A DNA stretch of 64,000 nucleotides, taken from contig JALFTI010000017.1 of assembly GCA_022778585.1 (NCBI GenBank), positions 1-64,000 on the forward strand. Direction: 5' to 3'. Within the stretch, counting starts at the first letter, position 1. Each line of letters opens with the position of its first letter. Below, piece after piece: positions 8,680 to 16,675 of the stretch. Position numbers and translations under genes: made by a program. The notes beneath the pieces were generated by a model, which did not search any database, was not told the DNA's origin, and worked only from the letters and a program-made list of their open reading frames with translations. This stretch comes from Pygmaiobacter massiliensis. Its GTDB lineage: Bacteria; Bacillota; Clostridia; Oscillospirales; Ruminococcaceae.

Positions 8680-8706
8680 TTCTGTACACCTCCTTTTGGA
8701 CATATG

Positions 8707-8786
8707 GCCTTTGCCCTAAGCAAAGGCAAGGATACCGCGTTATTACGCGACGCTTTATTATACCGTGAACAGATTCATAAAGTCAA
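8707..8786 (-). promoter_or_regulatory. rpsF operon promoter and structured leader
   Basis: Read on the minus strand, TTGACT (8781-8786), an 18-base spacer and TATAAT (8757-8762) form a strong promoter. The leader then folds into two hairpins: CGCGT/ACGCG around 8735-8748, and a perfect 8-bp stem from the inverted repeat GCCTTTGC (8707-8714) and GCAAAGGC (8720-8727). This is where an S6:S18-binding leader would be expected, but I cannot confirm the exact consensus. Confidence 0.6.
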
Positions 8787-8841
8787 CTGTTTTTTAAAAA
8801 ATTGCCAAATTTCTAGTGGTATTTTGGGCATATTTTGCAAT

Positions 8842-9711
8842 TTACAGTCCGGCGGCAATTTCTTTCAGGTAAGCGGTAAATTCGGCGCCAATTTCTGGGT
8901 GGCGCAAGGCCGTTTCCACCTGGGCCTGCATAACCCCCAATTTAGAGCCCATGTCGTACCGTTTGCCGGTGAAATCCACCCCGATAATGCCGCCCCGACG
9001 CGCCAGTACGGCCATGGCATCGGTCAGCTGAATTTCGCCGCCGGCCCCCGGTTCGGTGCGGTCCAAAATATCATAAATTTCGGGAGTCAAAAGGCAGCGC
9101 CCCAAAATGGAAAATAGGCTGAATTCCTGCCCGCGCGCAGGCTTTTCAATCATATCGGTTACATCGTACAGGTTGTCCTTCAAAGGCTGTACCTTCAAGG
9201 AGGAATATTTGCTAATGGCTTCGGGCGCAACCTGCTTAATCCCTACGCAGGCTTTGCCGTACTGCTCGTAAGCGCGGCACAGCTGGGCAGCCACAGGGTC
9301 TTTGCCCATAATCACATCGTCGCCGTACAGCACTACAAAGGGATCATCGCCGGTAAAGCTGCGCGCTTTGCTGATGGCGTGGCCCAGCCCCTTGGTTTCC
9401 CGCTGGCGGATATAGCTGATGTTGGCCAGGTTTGCAATCTTCACGCACTGGTCCAGCATTTTGTCCTTGTGGTTTTTGGCAAGGTTTGCCTCAAGCTCCG
9501 GCGCACGGTCAAAATGGTCCTCAATAATCTCTTTGTTGCGGCCGGTAATAATTAAAATATCCTCTATTCCGGCAGCTACTGCCTCCTCCACAATATACTG
9601 GATGGCGGGCTTGTCCACAATGGGAAGCATTTCCTTGGGCATGGCTTTGGTGGCGGGCAAAACCCGGGTACCAAGGCCGGCGGCCGGAATAACGGCTTTT
9701 TTAATTTTCAT
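8842..9711 (-). CDS. galU: UTP-glucose-1-phosphate uridylyltransferase
   Basis: A 289-residue nucleotidyltransferase that makes UDP-glucose from UTP and glucose-1-phosphate. The N-terminal AVIPAAGLGTRVLPATKAMPKEMLPI signature, the YGDD motif and the K-x-x-IEKP region are all present. The start is ATG at 9711 with GGAGG 6 bases upstream. It runs towards rpsF with its own stop near 8842. UDP-glucose feeds the Leloir pathway and cell-surface glycans, linking it to galK and glf in this window. No obvious oddities. Confidence 0.95.
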   Translation of the reverse strand: MKIKKAVIPAAGLGTRVLPATKAMPKEMLPIVDKPAIQYIVEEAVAAGIEDILIITGRNKEIIEDHFDRAPELEANLAKNHKDKMLDQCVKIANLANISYIRQRETKGLGHAISKARSFTGDDPFVVLYGDDVIMGKDPVAAQLCRAYEQYGKACVGIKQVAPEAISKYSSLKVQPLKDNLYDVTDMIEKPARGQEFSLFSILGRCLLTPEIYDILDRTEPGAGGEIQLTDAMAVLARRGGIIGVDFTGKRYDMGSKLGVMQAQVETALRHPEIGAEFTAYLKEIAAGL

Positions 9712-9799
9712 GCAGGTCCTCCTTTTGGCGGTTATGTCCGCCTGTTGGTTTGGCAGTGCAAAAACAGGGAATAAACAACAAAGCGCCAATGGTTACCGC

Positions 9800-9829
9800 T
9801 TTGCTTTTATATAATTTGCTTTTATATAA
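9800..9829. repeat. Perfect 15-bp tandem duplication
   Basis: TTTGCTTTTATATAA occurs twice head to tail (9800-9814 and 9815-9829). The second copy covers the stop codon of the neighbouring minus-strand gene. The TATATA elements could serve as alternative -10 boxes for galU, but no convincing -35 is seen. Confidence 0.8.
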
Positions 9830-10730
9830 AAAGAAATGGCAAAAAGCTAAAAACAGCCGAAAGTACCGCAAGACCTGCCAGCAGATACAAAAATGCCTTG
9901 CAGGGGCCGCTTTTGGCCATAAGGCGCTGCTGGTACACCTCTTCGCTGGCAGCCTGGCTTTTCCAGCGGTGCATGGTACGGGCGCTGTGACGCCGGTAAA
10001 GCCACACGGCCGAAAAACCCCACAATGCGTTTACCACCACCCATAAAACCGAACACACCCAGGAAATGGTGGCCAGGGAAGAGGCGGATATGGCAAACGG
10101 AAGAGTTGTTCCCGCGGCCTGCAGGTAGTATAAAGCGCCGGGAATATTAAGCCCCACATTGATTAATAGCGCCAGAATGCCCATGGACCAAACCCGCCGG
10201 TAGCAGAAGTAGTACGGGCCAAACAAAGCGGCGCTGAATATAAAGCCCAGTTTGTTGCCGGTTCGGTCCTGGCGGGCAAACTGCATCAGGTAATAGGGAG
10301 CGCTGGGGCCAATATAGGTGGTCCAGTCTTTCAGCGGAATGCCGTCAAACTGGTCGGGCAGATCCATTTGGGTATATAAAAAAGAGGAAAAGTCGCGCTC
10401 GGACCCATCAGGGGGCACCTGACGAGGGGTTGCACCGCCGTTAACGGGCGGTTTTTGTTCCAAAACAAGCGGCGCACCGCAATGGCTGCAATAGCGGTCA
10501 CCGGCTGGGCAGGCATACCCGCAGTGCGGGCAGGCCACGCGGGGGCGGGCAGGCTGTTGGGGCTGCCATTCAAACCCTTCAGCGTGCCGGTCCTCATACA
10601 GGCAGGCACCATGCTTTACATAACATTCCCGATGGTAGGGCGCGCCACATTCCGGGCAAACCACCAAATCGTCGCCGGAAACGATTGTTTTTTTACAAAT
10701 TGGGCATTCGCACCCTTCAAATTGATACAT
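9822..10730 (-). CDS. RING-like / zinc-ribbon membrane protein (DUF2628-like)
   Basis: A 302-residue protein. Residues 9-45 form a prokaryotic RING-like zinc site (C9, C12, C25, C28, H33, C36). A second zinc ribbon follows (C67, C70, C81, C84). After a spacer comes a membrane domain with about four hydrophobic helices between residue 155 and the C-terminus, with the GFIFSAALFGPYYFCYR segment of DUF2628 proteins. The start is ATG at 10730 with GGAG upstream; an earlier ATG lacks one. The function of the family is unknown. It may be a membrane adaptor, since the zinc modules face the cytoplasm if standard topology applies (inference). Confidence 0.75.
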   Translation of the reverse strand: MYQFEGCECPICKKTIVSGDDLVVCPECGAPYHRECYVKHGACLYEDRHAEGFEWQPQQPARPRVACPHCGYACPAGDRYCSHCGAPLVLEQKPPVNGGATPRQVPPDGSERDFSSFLYTQMDLPDQFDGIPLKDWTTYIGPSAPYYLMQFARQDRTGNKLGFIFSAALFGPYYFCYRRVWSMGILALLINVGLNIPGALYYLQAAGTTLPFAISASSLATISWVCSVLWVVVNALWGFSAVWLYRRHSARTMHRWKSQAASEEVYQQRLMAKSGPCKAFLYLLAGLAVLSAVFSFLPFLFI

Positions 10731-10846
10731 ACGGCTCCTCCAAACAAGATGGGTCGATTTTGGCCCAGCGCAGATAAAAATGCGCAAAGCTGCCAATTAT
10801 TCTCATCATACACGAAACAGATAAAAAATGCAAAAGGCATATACCC

Positions 10847-10875
10847 TTTACAATTTCCAACAGAATCAGTATAAT
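10847..10875 (+). promoter_or_regulatory. prfB promoter
   Basis: TTTACA (10847-10852), a 17-base spacer and TATAAT (10870-10875). Transcription would start near 10882, about 40 bases before the prfB start. Confidence 0.75.
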
Positions 10876-10922
10876 ACAAAGATAAGAATAAACTATGAAG
10901 AACCGGTAAAGGAATAACGCAA

Positions 10923-12044
10923 ATGATCATTTTAGACGATGTAAAACGCGATTTAAGCCAGCTGGAGCCGGAGGTGGCCGACCTGGGCGACGCGCTGGGC
11001 ATTGAGGCCATTAGCCAAACCTATGAAGAGCTGACCCAAAAAAGCAGCGAGCCGGGCTTTTTTGATGACCCGGAAAAAAGCCGCCAAATTTTTGCCCAGA
11101 TGAGTGCCATTAAGGAAAAACTGGACAAATACCAGCAGCTGTGCGGCCTTTTGGAGGACGCCCAAACCTTTGCCGAACTGGCCGAGGAGGACGGTGATGA
11201 AGCGCTTTTGCCCGAAGCAGAAGAGCATGTGGAGCAGGTAAAAAAGCTTTTGGAAGAACTGCGTCTGATTACGCTGCTTTCCGGCGAGTATGACAAAAAC
11301 AACGCAATTCTTACCTTCCACGCAGGCACCGGCGGCACCGAAGCGCAGGACTGGGCCCAAATGCTTTACCGTATGTACAACCGCTGGGCAGATGCCCATG
11401 GCTACAGCGTAGAGGTGCTGGACTATTTGGACGGGGACGAAGCCGGCATTAAAAGCGCCTCTATTATGGTAAAGGGGCTGAATGCCTATGGTATGCTGAA
11501 AAGCGAAAACGGTGTTCACCGGCTGGTGCGGGTGAGCCCGTTCGACTCACAGGCGCGCCGGCAGACCAGCTTTGCCAGCCTGGAGGTTATGCCGGAGCTG
11601 GACGACTCTATTCAGGTGGATATTCGCCCCGAAGATGTGGAGATGCAGGTGTACCGTTCGTCCGGTGCAGGCGGGCAGCATATCAATAAAACCTCGTCGG
11701 CAGTGCGGTTGATCCACAAGCCCACCGGCATTGTGGTGTCCTGCCAAACCCAACGCAGCCAGTTCCAGAACCGGGATTATGCTTATGAAATGCTGAAGGC
11801 CAAGCTGTTCCAGATTGCTTTGCAGCAGCACAAGGATAAAATTGAGGATATCAAGGGTGTGCAGAACGAGATTGCCTGGGGCCACCAGATCCGCAGTTAT
11901 GTATTTATGCCCTATACGCTGGTAAAGGACCACCGCACCGGCTACGAAAACGGCAATGTGGACGCAGTAATGGACGGCGACCTGGATGGGTTTATCAACG
12001 CTTATCTGAAAGCGGTCAATAAGGGCGAAATTCAGGATAAGTAA
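10923..12044 (+). CDS. prfB: Peptide chain release factor 2
   Basis: A 373-residue class I release factor that reads UGA and UAA. The catalytic GGQ is at residues 250-252 (SGAGGQHINKT), and the SPF tripeptide at 205-207 marks it as RF2 rather than RF1. It reads through in a single frame: where most bacteria have the autoregulatory +1 frameshift (a CTT TGA site near codon 25), this gene has an ordinary GCG CTG GGC. The UGA feedback control has therefore been lost or never existed here. A Shine-Dalgarno AAAGGAA precedes the ATG, and a hairpin terminator follows. Confidence 0.96.
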   Translation: MIILDDVKRDLSQLEPEVADLGDALGIEAISQTYEELTQKSSEPGFFDDPEKSRQIFAQMSAIKEKLDKYQQLCGLLEDAQTFAELAEEDGDEALLPEAEEHVEQVKKLLEELRLITLLSGEYDKNNAILTFHAGTGGTEAQDWAQMLYRMYNRWADAHGYSVEVLDYLDGDEAGIKSASIMVKGLNAYGMLKSENGVHRLVRVSPFDSQARRQTSFASLEVMPELDDSIQVDIRPEDVEMQVYRSSGAGGQHINKTSSAVRLIHKPTGIVVSCQTQRSQFQNRDYAYEMLKAKLFQIALQQHKDKIEDIKGVQNEIAWGHQIRSYVFMPYTLVKDHRTGYENGNVDAVMDGDLDGFINAYLKAVNKGEIQDK

Positions 12045-12120
12045 AAGGCGTTTTCAGCAAAAACTGCAAAAACTGCTGTAAAAAACCGCAAGGTTTTGCC
12101 CGTTTGGGGTTACACATCAA

Positions 12121-12163
12121 CACAAAAGGGCTGTGGCCTTGCGGCCCGGCCTTTTGTGGTTTT
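12121..12163 (+). terminator. Terminator after prfB
   Basis: CACAAAAGG (12121-12129) pairs with CCTTTTGTG (12150-12158), with an inner GGCC/GGCC pairing, and a short GTTTT follows. Apart from this hairpin and the ppk2 promoter, the 318-base gap between prfB and ppk2 shows nothing. Confidence 0.55.
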
Positions 12164-12306
12164 AAAGCGAAAAAGCAGTTTTGGCCCAATACGCCAATAA
12201 ACGGCAAACGGCACAGCTGCGCCTGGCACTTAAAGACCGTTTAAGCGGTTTGGTGTAATCCGGACCGCAAAAATAAAAAAGGTGTATTTGGCCCTTTGTA
12301 CTTTTG

Positions 12307-12336
12307 CCATAAGCAAAAGGCAGGTGGGGCATACTG
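12307..12336 (+). promoter_or_regulatory. Candidate forespore (sigma-F/G-type) promoter of ppk2
   Basis: CCATA (12307-12311), an 18-base spacer and CATACTG (12330-12336) match the sigma-G pattern GHATR-N18-CATWHTA at 10 of 12 positions. The same -10 read as GGGCATACTG fits sigma-F GGNNANAHTR. A 7-bp inverted repeat, CTTTTGC/GCAAAAG (12301-12319), overlaps the -35. No sigma-A promoter is apparent. Confidence 0.4.
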
Positions 12337-12362
12337 GAAGAAAAAACACACGGAGGCTTACC

Positions 12363-13238
12363 ATGAATCCATCGCTTTTTCAGTTCGACGGCAGCAAAGC
12401 ATGTAAATTGAAGCAGCTGCCCACCAGTATTTCGCCAAGCGCTGTAAACAAAGAAAAACTGGCAGAAAAAACCTTAAAAAACATGCAGCGGATGGCCCTT
12501 TTGCAGGAAGCGTTTTATGCCGACGGCCGCGAGGGCCTGATTATTTTGTTTCAGGCGCTGGACGCAGCCGGCAAGGACAGTACCATTAAAAATGTTATGA
12601 CCAGCCTGAACCCACAGGGGGTCACGGTTTATAACTTTAAGCAGCCCAACAGTGAAGAGCTTAGTCACGATTATTTGTGGCGGGTAAACCGGTGCTTGCC
12701 CCGCAGGGGAGAGATTGCCATTTTTAACCGCAGCTATTACGAAGATGTACTGACCGTGCAGCTGCATGACCTGTATAAAAGCTACCGCATGGCGCCGCGC
12801 CTGCTGAATCAGGACAAGCAGGACTTTTTCCACAAGCGCTATCGGCAGATCTGCAATTATGAAGAATATTTGTACGAAAACAGCTACCGGGTGGTAAAAA
12901 TTTTTCTGCATGTGTCAAAGGAAAAGCAGAAAGAACGCTTTTTGGAACGCATTGACCAGCCGGAAAAGAACTGGAAGTTTTCGCAGTCGGACCTGAAAGA
13001 GCGGGCCAGATTTGACGAGTATCAGCAATTGCTGGGGCAGGTTATCACCCGCACCGCTTCGCCCCACAGCCCCTGGTATGTAGTGCCTGCCGACCGCAAA
13101 TGGTATACCCGCTATCTGGTGTCCTGCATCACGGTTCAGGCGCTGGAAAGCTGCTGCCATGAATATCCGACCTTGTCGGTTCCGGCAAAGGAACAGCTGC
13201 AGGAATACCGCCTGCAGCTGGAAAATGAAAAAGGGTAA
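12363..13238 (+). CDS. ppk2: Polyphosphate kinase 2 family protein
   Basis: A 291-residue PPK2-type kinase that transfers phosphate between polyphosphate and nucleotides. It has the Walker-A-like ALDAAGKDSTIK, the lid region and the NRSYYEDVL motif, and it ends with the usual PWYVVPADRKWYTR segment. Length fits a single-domain class I member. The start is ATG at 12363 with CGGAGG 6 bases upstream. It stands alone between two terminators. The direction of the reaction (making NTPs from polyP or the reverse) cannot be read from the sequence. Confidence 0.9.
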   Translation: MNPSLFQFDGSKACKLKQLPTSISPSAVNKEKLAEKTLKNMQRMALLQEAFYADGREGLIILFQALDAAGKDSTIKNVMTSLNPQGVTVYNFKQPNSEELSHDYLWRVNRCLPRRGEIAIFNRSYYEDVLTVQLHDLYKSYRMAPRLLNQDKQDFFHKRYRQICNYEEYLYENSYRVVKIFLHVSKEKQKERFLERIDQPEKNWKFSQSDLKERARFDEYQQLLGQVITRTASPHSPWYVVPADRKWYTRYLVSCITVQALESCCHEYPTLSVPAKEQLQEYRLQLENEKG

Positions 13239-13332
13239 GCCTTTTGCGAAAAATGTCTGGAGCAGGCGGTGGTTTTGGCCTGCCACAACAGCCAGCTGCC
13301 CAAAATCGCAGTAAAAGTAAAAAAAGAACAGC

Positions 13333-13363
13333 AAAAAGCCCCGGCCAAAGGCCGGGGCTTTTT
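13333..13363. terminator. Terminator between ppk2 and the tRNA cluster
   Basis: AAAAAGCCCCGGCC, an AAA loop and its exact complement ending in TTTTT. It is symmetrical, so it can end both ppk2 (plus) and the tRNA transcript (minus). Confidence 0.9.
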
Positions 13364-13383
13364 GCAGCGCAAACTGCGCAATT

Positions 13384-13459
13384 TGGTTGGGCTGGCTGGA
13401 TTCGGACCAGCGGAATGCAGGAGTCAAAGTCCTGTGCCTTACCACTTGGCGACAGCCCA
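13384..13459 (-). tRNA. tRNA-Gln (TTG)
   Basis: Acceptor stem TGGGCTG/CAGCCCA, anticodon loop with TTG, T-arm with TTCGAAT-type loop (GTCCGAATC), and an encoded CCA end at 13384-13386. It is the last of three tRNAs transcribed from the promoter at 13720-13749. Confidence 0.93.
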
Positions 13460-13528
13460 ATATAGGCCGGGTGCATTACCCGGCGGTACAAAAAAAGCGA
13501 ACTCCAAGGAATTCGCTTTCTTTGTTAA

Positions 13529-13605
13529 TGGGGTAGGAGATGGGACTCGAACCCACGACACTCGGAACCACAATCCGATGCTCTACCAACTGAACTACAC
13601 CTACC
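13529..13605 (-). tRNA. tRNA-His (GTG)
   Basis: Anticodon GTG in the loop ATTGTGGT, the extra 5' G at position -1 typical of tRNA-His, and an encoded CCA. The acceptor stem GTAGGTG/CTCCTAC carries a U-U mismatch at position 6-67; the other pairs are standard. Confidence 0.93.
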
Positions 13606-13610
13606 ATAAT

Positions 13611-13687
<77 letters not shown>

Positions 13688-13719
13688 CTATCTGAAGACC
13701 CTTTGCGGCTGCGTATGTT

Positions 13720-13749
13720 ATGATACCATAGTTGGCACTGGAAAGTCAA
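13720..13749 (-). promoter_or_regulatory. Promoter of the tRNA-Arg/His/Gln cluster
   Basis: On the minus strand, TTGACT (13744-13749), an 18-base spacer and TATCAT (13720-13725). It lies 33 bases upstream of the tRNA-Arg 5' end. Confidence 0.7.
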
Positions 13750-13782
13750 CCCTTTTTTTGTAAGCCGGTAAAATTTTTTGTC

Positions 13783-13811
13783 TTGTGGGAGAAAACGCCG
13801 TCTGGTATACT
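13783..13811 (+). promoter_or_regulatory. Promoter of the DUF1294 gene
   Basis: TTGTGG (13783-13788), a 17-base spacer and TATACT (13806-13811), with an extended -10 (TGG before TATACT). The start codon is about 70 bases past the expected transcription start. Confidence 0.5.
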
Positions 13812-13885
13812 GGGTTTTGTTGGCTGGCTGCTCATTTTAGCCGGTCTGGCGGTATTGGGCCGCGCCGTAAAAGGGGAGGGAAGCT

Positions 13886-14209
13886 ATGCCGTTTTATCTG
13901 CTTTTTTTCAAAATAATGGCTGGCGGTGTGCTTTTGGTCAACCTGCTGGCATTTTTGCTGTGCGGGCTGGATAAATGGAAGGCAAGACACGCCAAAAGGC
14001 GCATTCGGGAACGCAGCCTTCTGCTTTTGGCGGTATTTTTTGGTGCGGCCGGGCTTTTTTTAGGTATGCTTTTGTTTCACCACAAAACACGCGACCGCGC
14101 CTTTATGCCCTGGGTGCCGCTTATTTTGGCAGCGCAGGTGTTTTTTGGGGTGTGGCTTATTGGGCGGTTTTTGGTGCCGGCTTTTTGGGCGGCGCAAACG
14201 CTCGCATAA
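13886..14209 (+). CDS. DUF1294 small membrane protein
   Basis: A 107-residue protein with three to four hydrophobic helices. The conserved DUF1294 features are present: D-K-x-x-A near residue 29, R-R-I-x-E (38-42), the LLLLAVFFGAAG stretch, and F-x-H-K-T (64-68). GGGGAGGG precedes the ATG. The biochemical role of this family is unknown. It is followed by a gap of about 200 bases and an FNT channel gene on the same strand; a shared function is not evident. Confidence 0.8.
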   Translation: MPFYLLFFKIMAGGVLLVNLLAFLLCGLDKWKARHAKRRIRERSLLLLAVFFGAAGLFLGMLLFHHKTRDRAFMPWVPLILAAQVFFGVWLIGRFLVPAFWAAQTLA

Positions 14210-14417
14210 AATGCTTGCTTTGCTTGGACGAAAGCTTGTGGTGTCAGTTTGCTTTTTATAAAAATAGCAAACCGGAAATAGCAAACCGGAGAAATTCTGC
14301 TTTGCTGTGCTGCATATAGCCGGTGCAAAGCAAAACCGCATGGCAAGGCCAGTGCTTTTTAAAAGGTGTTTTCAAACGCCCAAAATGGGCAGGAAAATAA
14401 ATGGGGGAATGTGTTTT

Positions 14418-15056
14418 ATGCGGCAAATGCAAATCTTTCTCAATGGCATTCTGGCCGGCCTGCTCATCAGTGTGGGCGGCGCTGTGTTTTTATCCTGCGA
14501 AGTGCGCTTGGCAGGGTGCGTATTTTTCTCTTTGGGGCTTATCACCATTATAACCCGGGGTTTTTACCTGTTTACCGGCAAAGCCGGTTATGCACTGGGG
14601 CAAAACCTAGGTTACCTGGGCTTTTTAGGGGTTGTGTGGCTTGGCAACTTTGCGGGCACTGCTTTGGCGGCACTGGCGCTTCGCCTTACCCGCGTGGGGC
14701 CTGCTTTGGCCGAAAAGGCTTTTGGGCTGTGGCAGACAAAGCTTTCCGATAGCTTTGTGAGCCTTTTCTTTTTGGCGGTATTTTGCGGGCTTTTAATGTA
14801 TTTGGCAGTGGATGGCTACAAAAGTGCCGATAACCAGCTGGTGCGGGTGCTTTTGGTGGTTTTCTGCGTGGCGGTTTTTATTTTGTGTGGGTTTGAACAC
14901 TGTGTGGCTGATATGTTCTATGGCTGGATGGGACTTTGCTGGTCGGCAAATGCGCTGGGGCGGCTTTTGTGGATTTCGCTGGGGAACCTTTTGGGCGCAT
15001 TGCTGGTACCTTTGTGTGAGCGGTATACCTGCCGGCTCAAAACCCCGCAGGCGTAA
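14418..15056 (+). CDS. Formate/nitrite (FNT) family channel
   Basis: A 212-residue membrane protein of the FNT family, which conduct formate, nitrite, hydrosulfide or lactate. Six hydrophobic helices are visible. The GFEHCVADMFY segment (about residues 156-166) is the family hallmark: its His is central to anion selectivity, and the FEH order fits formate-type members. The protein is shorter than FocA (about 280 residues), mostly at the N- and C-termini. The start is ATG at 14418 with GGGGGA about 9 bases upstream. No formate lyase or nitrite reductase is adjacent, so the substrate is undecided. Confidence 0.82.
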   Translation: MRQMQIFLNGILAGLLISVGGAVFLSCEVRLAGCVFFSLGLITIITRGFYLFTGKAGYALGQNLGYLGFLGVVWLGNFAGTALAALALRLTRVGPALAEKAFGLWQTKLSDSFVSLFFLAVFCGLLMYLAVDGYKSADNQLVRVLLVVFCVAVFILCGFEHCVADMFYGWMGLCWSANALGRLLWISLGNLLGALLVPLCERYTCRLKTPQA

Positions 15057-15343
15057 AGACGAGACACAAAAAATCTGCTGGCCCGGTTTTATAGCCTTGT
15101 AAAAGCTAGCCGCCCCCCAAGCGGCGAAAAAAACCTTGCGCAAAAGGGCTGGTAAACTTCCGGTGGAACCTTCCGGGGCTTTTAAATGCCCCGGCAAAAA
15201 TGCGGCCGCTTGCATAATTGCCGCAAAATAAAATACCGCTTGGGGAGATTTGCCAGGGTGTAGGGCGGAAGAAGAAACATGGCTGCAAATCTGCACAGCG
15301 AACAAGCGCCAGCGCAGATGCATTTTGTACTTTTGCTGTTTTC
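15057..15343. other. Intergenic stretch with a GC hairpin
   Basis: No gene is apparent. CCGGGGC (15173-15179) and GCCCCGG (15188-15194) form a 7-bp stem with an 8-base loop but no T-run, so it may be a weak end to the FNT transcript. Confidence 0.4.
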
Positions 15344-15372
15344 TTGATTTTCCAATCGGGTATCGGTACAAT
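15344..15372 (+). promoter_or_regulatory. deoD-cdd promoter
   Basis: TTGATT (15344-15349), a 17-base spacer and TACAAT (15367-15372). This implies a leader of about 120 bases before deoD, in which I see no known riboswitch. Confidence 0.65.
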
Positions 15373-15497
15373 AAAAGTACAGATGCCGCCGCTTTTTCAG
15401 CGTGTAAGAACGCCGCTTGCCTGTACGGTAAGGTGCGGGCAAACGTTTAAAACAAATAGCTGCGGTGGGCAATGAATAGGAAACGGAGGCGCATTTT

Positions 15498-16223
15498 ATG
15501 GCTACACCGCATAACCAGGCCGAAAAAGGGCAGATCGCAAAAACGGTGCTCATGCCCGGCGACCCGCTGCGGGCCCAGTTTATTGCACAAACCTTTTTAC
15601 AAAAGCCGCAGCTGTTTAATCAGGTGCGCGGCATGCTGGGATACACCGGCACTTATCAGGATAAACCAATTTCTGTAATGGGTTCGGGAATGGGAATGCC
15701 CAGCATCGGCATCTATTCCTACGAGCTGTACAGTCAGTACGGGGTGGAAAATATCATCCGGATCGGTTCGGCCGGTTCTTATTCCGCCCAGGCAAAGCTG
15801 TTTGATGTGGTGCTGGCAAAAGCCGCTTATTCCGAAAGCAGTTACGCCCGCACCCAAAATGGCGAATTGTCCCCCATCTCGTACCCCAGTGCCGAACTGA
15901 ATGATGCGCTGCGCCAGTCTGCCGGCGAACTGGGTATTTCCATGGTGGAAGGAACCATTCACTCCAGCGATGTGTTTTACCGCAACGACCCGTCCCAAAA
16001 CCCCACCTATTGGGAGCGGCTGCGGGATGAACAGGGCTGCCTTGCGGTGGAGATGGAGAGCTTTGCTTTGTTCCACAATGCCAAGGTTTTGGGAAAACGG
16101 GCAGCCTGCCTACTTACGATATCTGACAGTTTTGTTTCCCCGGAGATTACCACTGCCCTGCAGCGCCAGCAAAGCTTTACGGATATGATGAAGATTGCGC
16201 TTGGCGCTGCCGTCAAACTGTAA
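15498..16223 (+). CDS. deoD: Purine-nucleoside phosphorylase, DeoD type
   Basis: A 241-residue hexameric-type phosphorylase that splits purine (deoxy)nucleosides into base and (deoxy)ribose-1-phosphate. Motifs: GDPLRA, GSGMGMPS, the phosphate-site R-I-G-S-A-G, the nucleoside-site AVEMES, and ISDSF, in which the Asp protonates the purine. The start follows CGGAGG. It is 13 bases from cdd and begins a 10-kb run of nucleoside genes, all on the plus strand. Lengths and motifs are standard. Confidence 0.96.
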   Translation: MATPHNQAEKGQIAKTVLMPGDPLRAQFIAQTFLQKPQLFNQVRGMLGYTGTYQDKPISVMGSGMGMPSIGIYSYELYSQYGVENIIRIGSAGSYSAQAKLFDVVLAKAAYSESSYARTQNGELSPISYPSAELNDALRQSAGELGISMVEGTIHSSDVFYRNDPSQNPTYWERLRDEQGCLAVEMESFALFHNAKVLGKRAACLLTISDSFVSPEITTALQRQQSFTDMMKIALGAAVKL

Positions 16224-16236
16224 AGGAAGTGAAAGC

Positions 16237-16650
16237 ATGCAGAATGAGCTATTGATCCGGGCTGCTTTTGCAGCGCGCGAAAACGCCTATACACCCTATT
16301 CCCACTTTAAAGTAGGGGCGGCGCTGTTGGCCGAAAGCGGCCGGGTGTACACCGGCTGCAATATTGAAAATGCAGCCTATACGCCCTCCAACTGTGCCGA
16401 GCGTACGGCTTTGTTCAAAGCGGTAAGTGAGGGCGAGCGGCATTTTGAGGCCATTGCCATTGTAGCGGGCAAGGAAGGCTGCACCGATTTTCCCATAACC
16501 GGTCCGTGCGGGGTTTGCCGCCAGGCGCTTTATGAATTTGGCGGCAAAAAGCTGCGGGTTATTTTGGCCAAAAGCGAGACCGATTACCAGGAAATGACCC
16601 TGGGAGATTTGCTGCCTTACGGTTTTGGCCCACAGGATTTGGCCCCGTAA
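16237..16650 (+). CDS. cdd: Cytidine deaminase
   Basis: A 137-residue tetrameric-type deaminase that turns cytidine and deoxycytidine into uridine and deoxyuridine. Zinc ligands lie in C-A-E-R (with the catalytic Glu) and P-C-G-V-C-R. The substrate motif GCNIENAAY is present. The start is ATG at 16237 with AAGGAAG upstream, 13 bases after the deoD stop, so both genes form one operon closed by the hairpin at 16676-16703. Confidence 0.96.
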   Translation: MQNELLIRAAFAARENAYTPYSHFKVGAALLAESGRVYTGCNIENAAYTPSNCAERTALFKAVSEGERHFEAIAIVAGKEGCTDFPITGPCGVCRQALYEFGGKKLRVILAKSETDYQEMTLGDLLPYGFGPQDLAP

Positions 16651-16675
16651 ATGGCAAAAAACAGAAGTTTTGTTT

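Noticed and set aside
13732..13974. 80-codon frame with a hydrophobic stretch before the DUF1294 gene
   Set aside because: Overlaps the supported DUF1294 start in another frame and spans its promoter; no Shine-Dalgarno.
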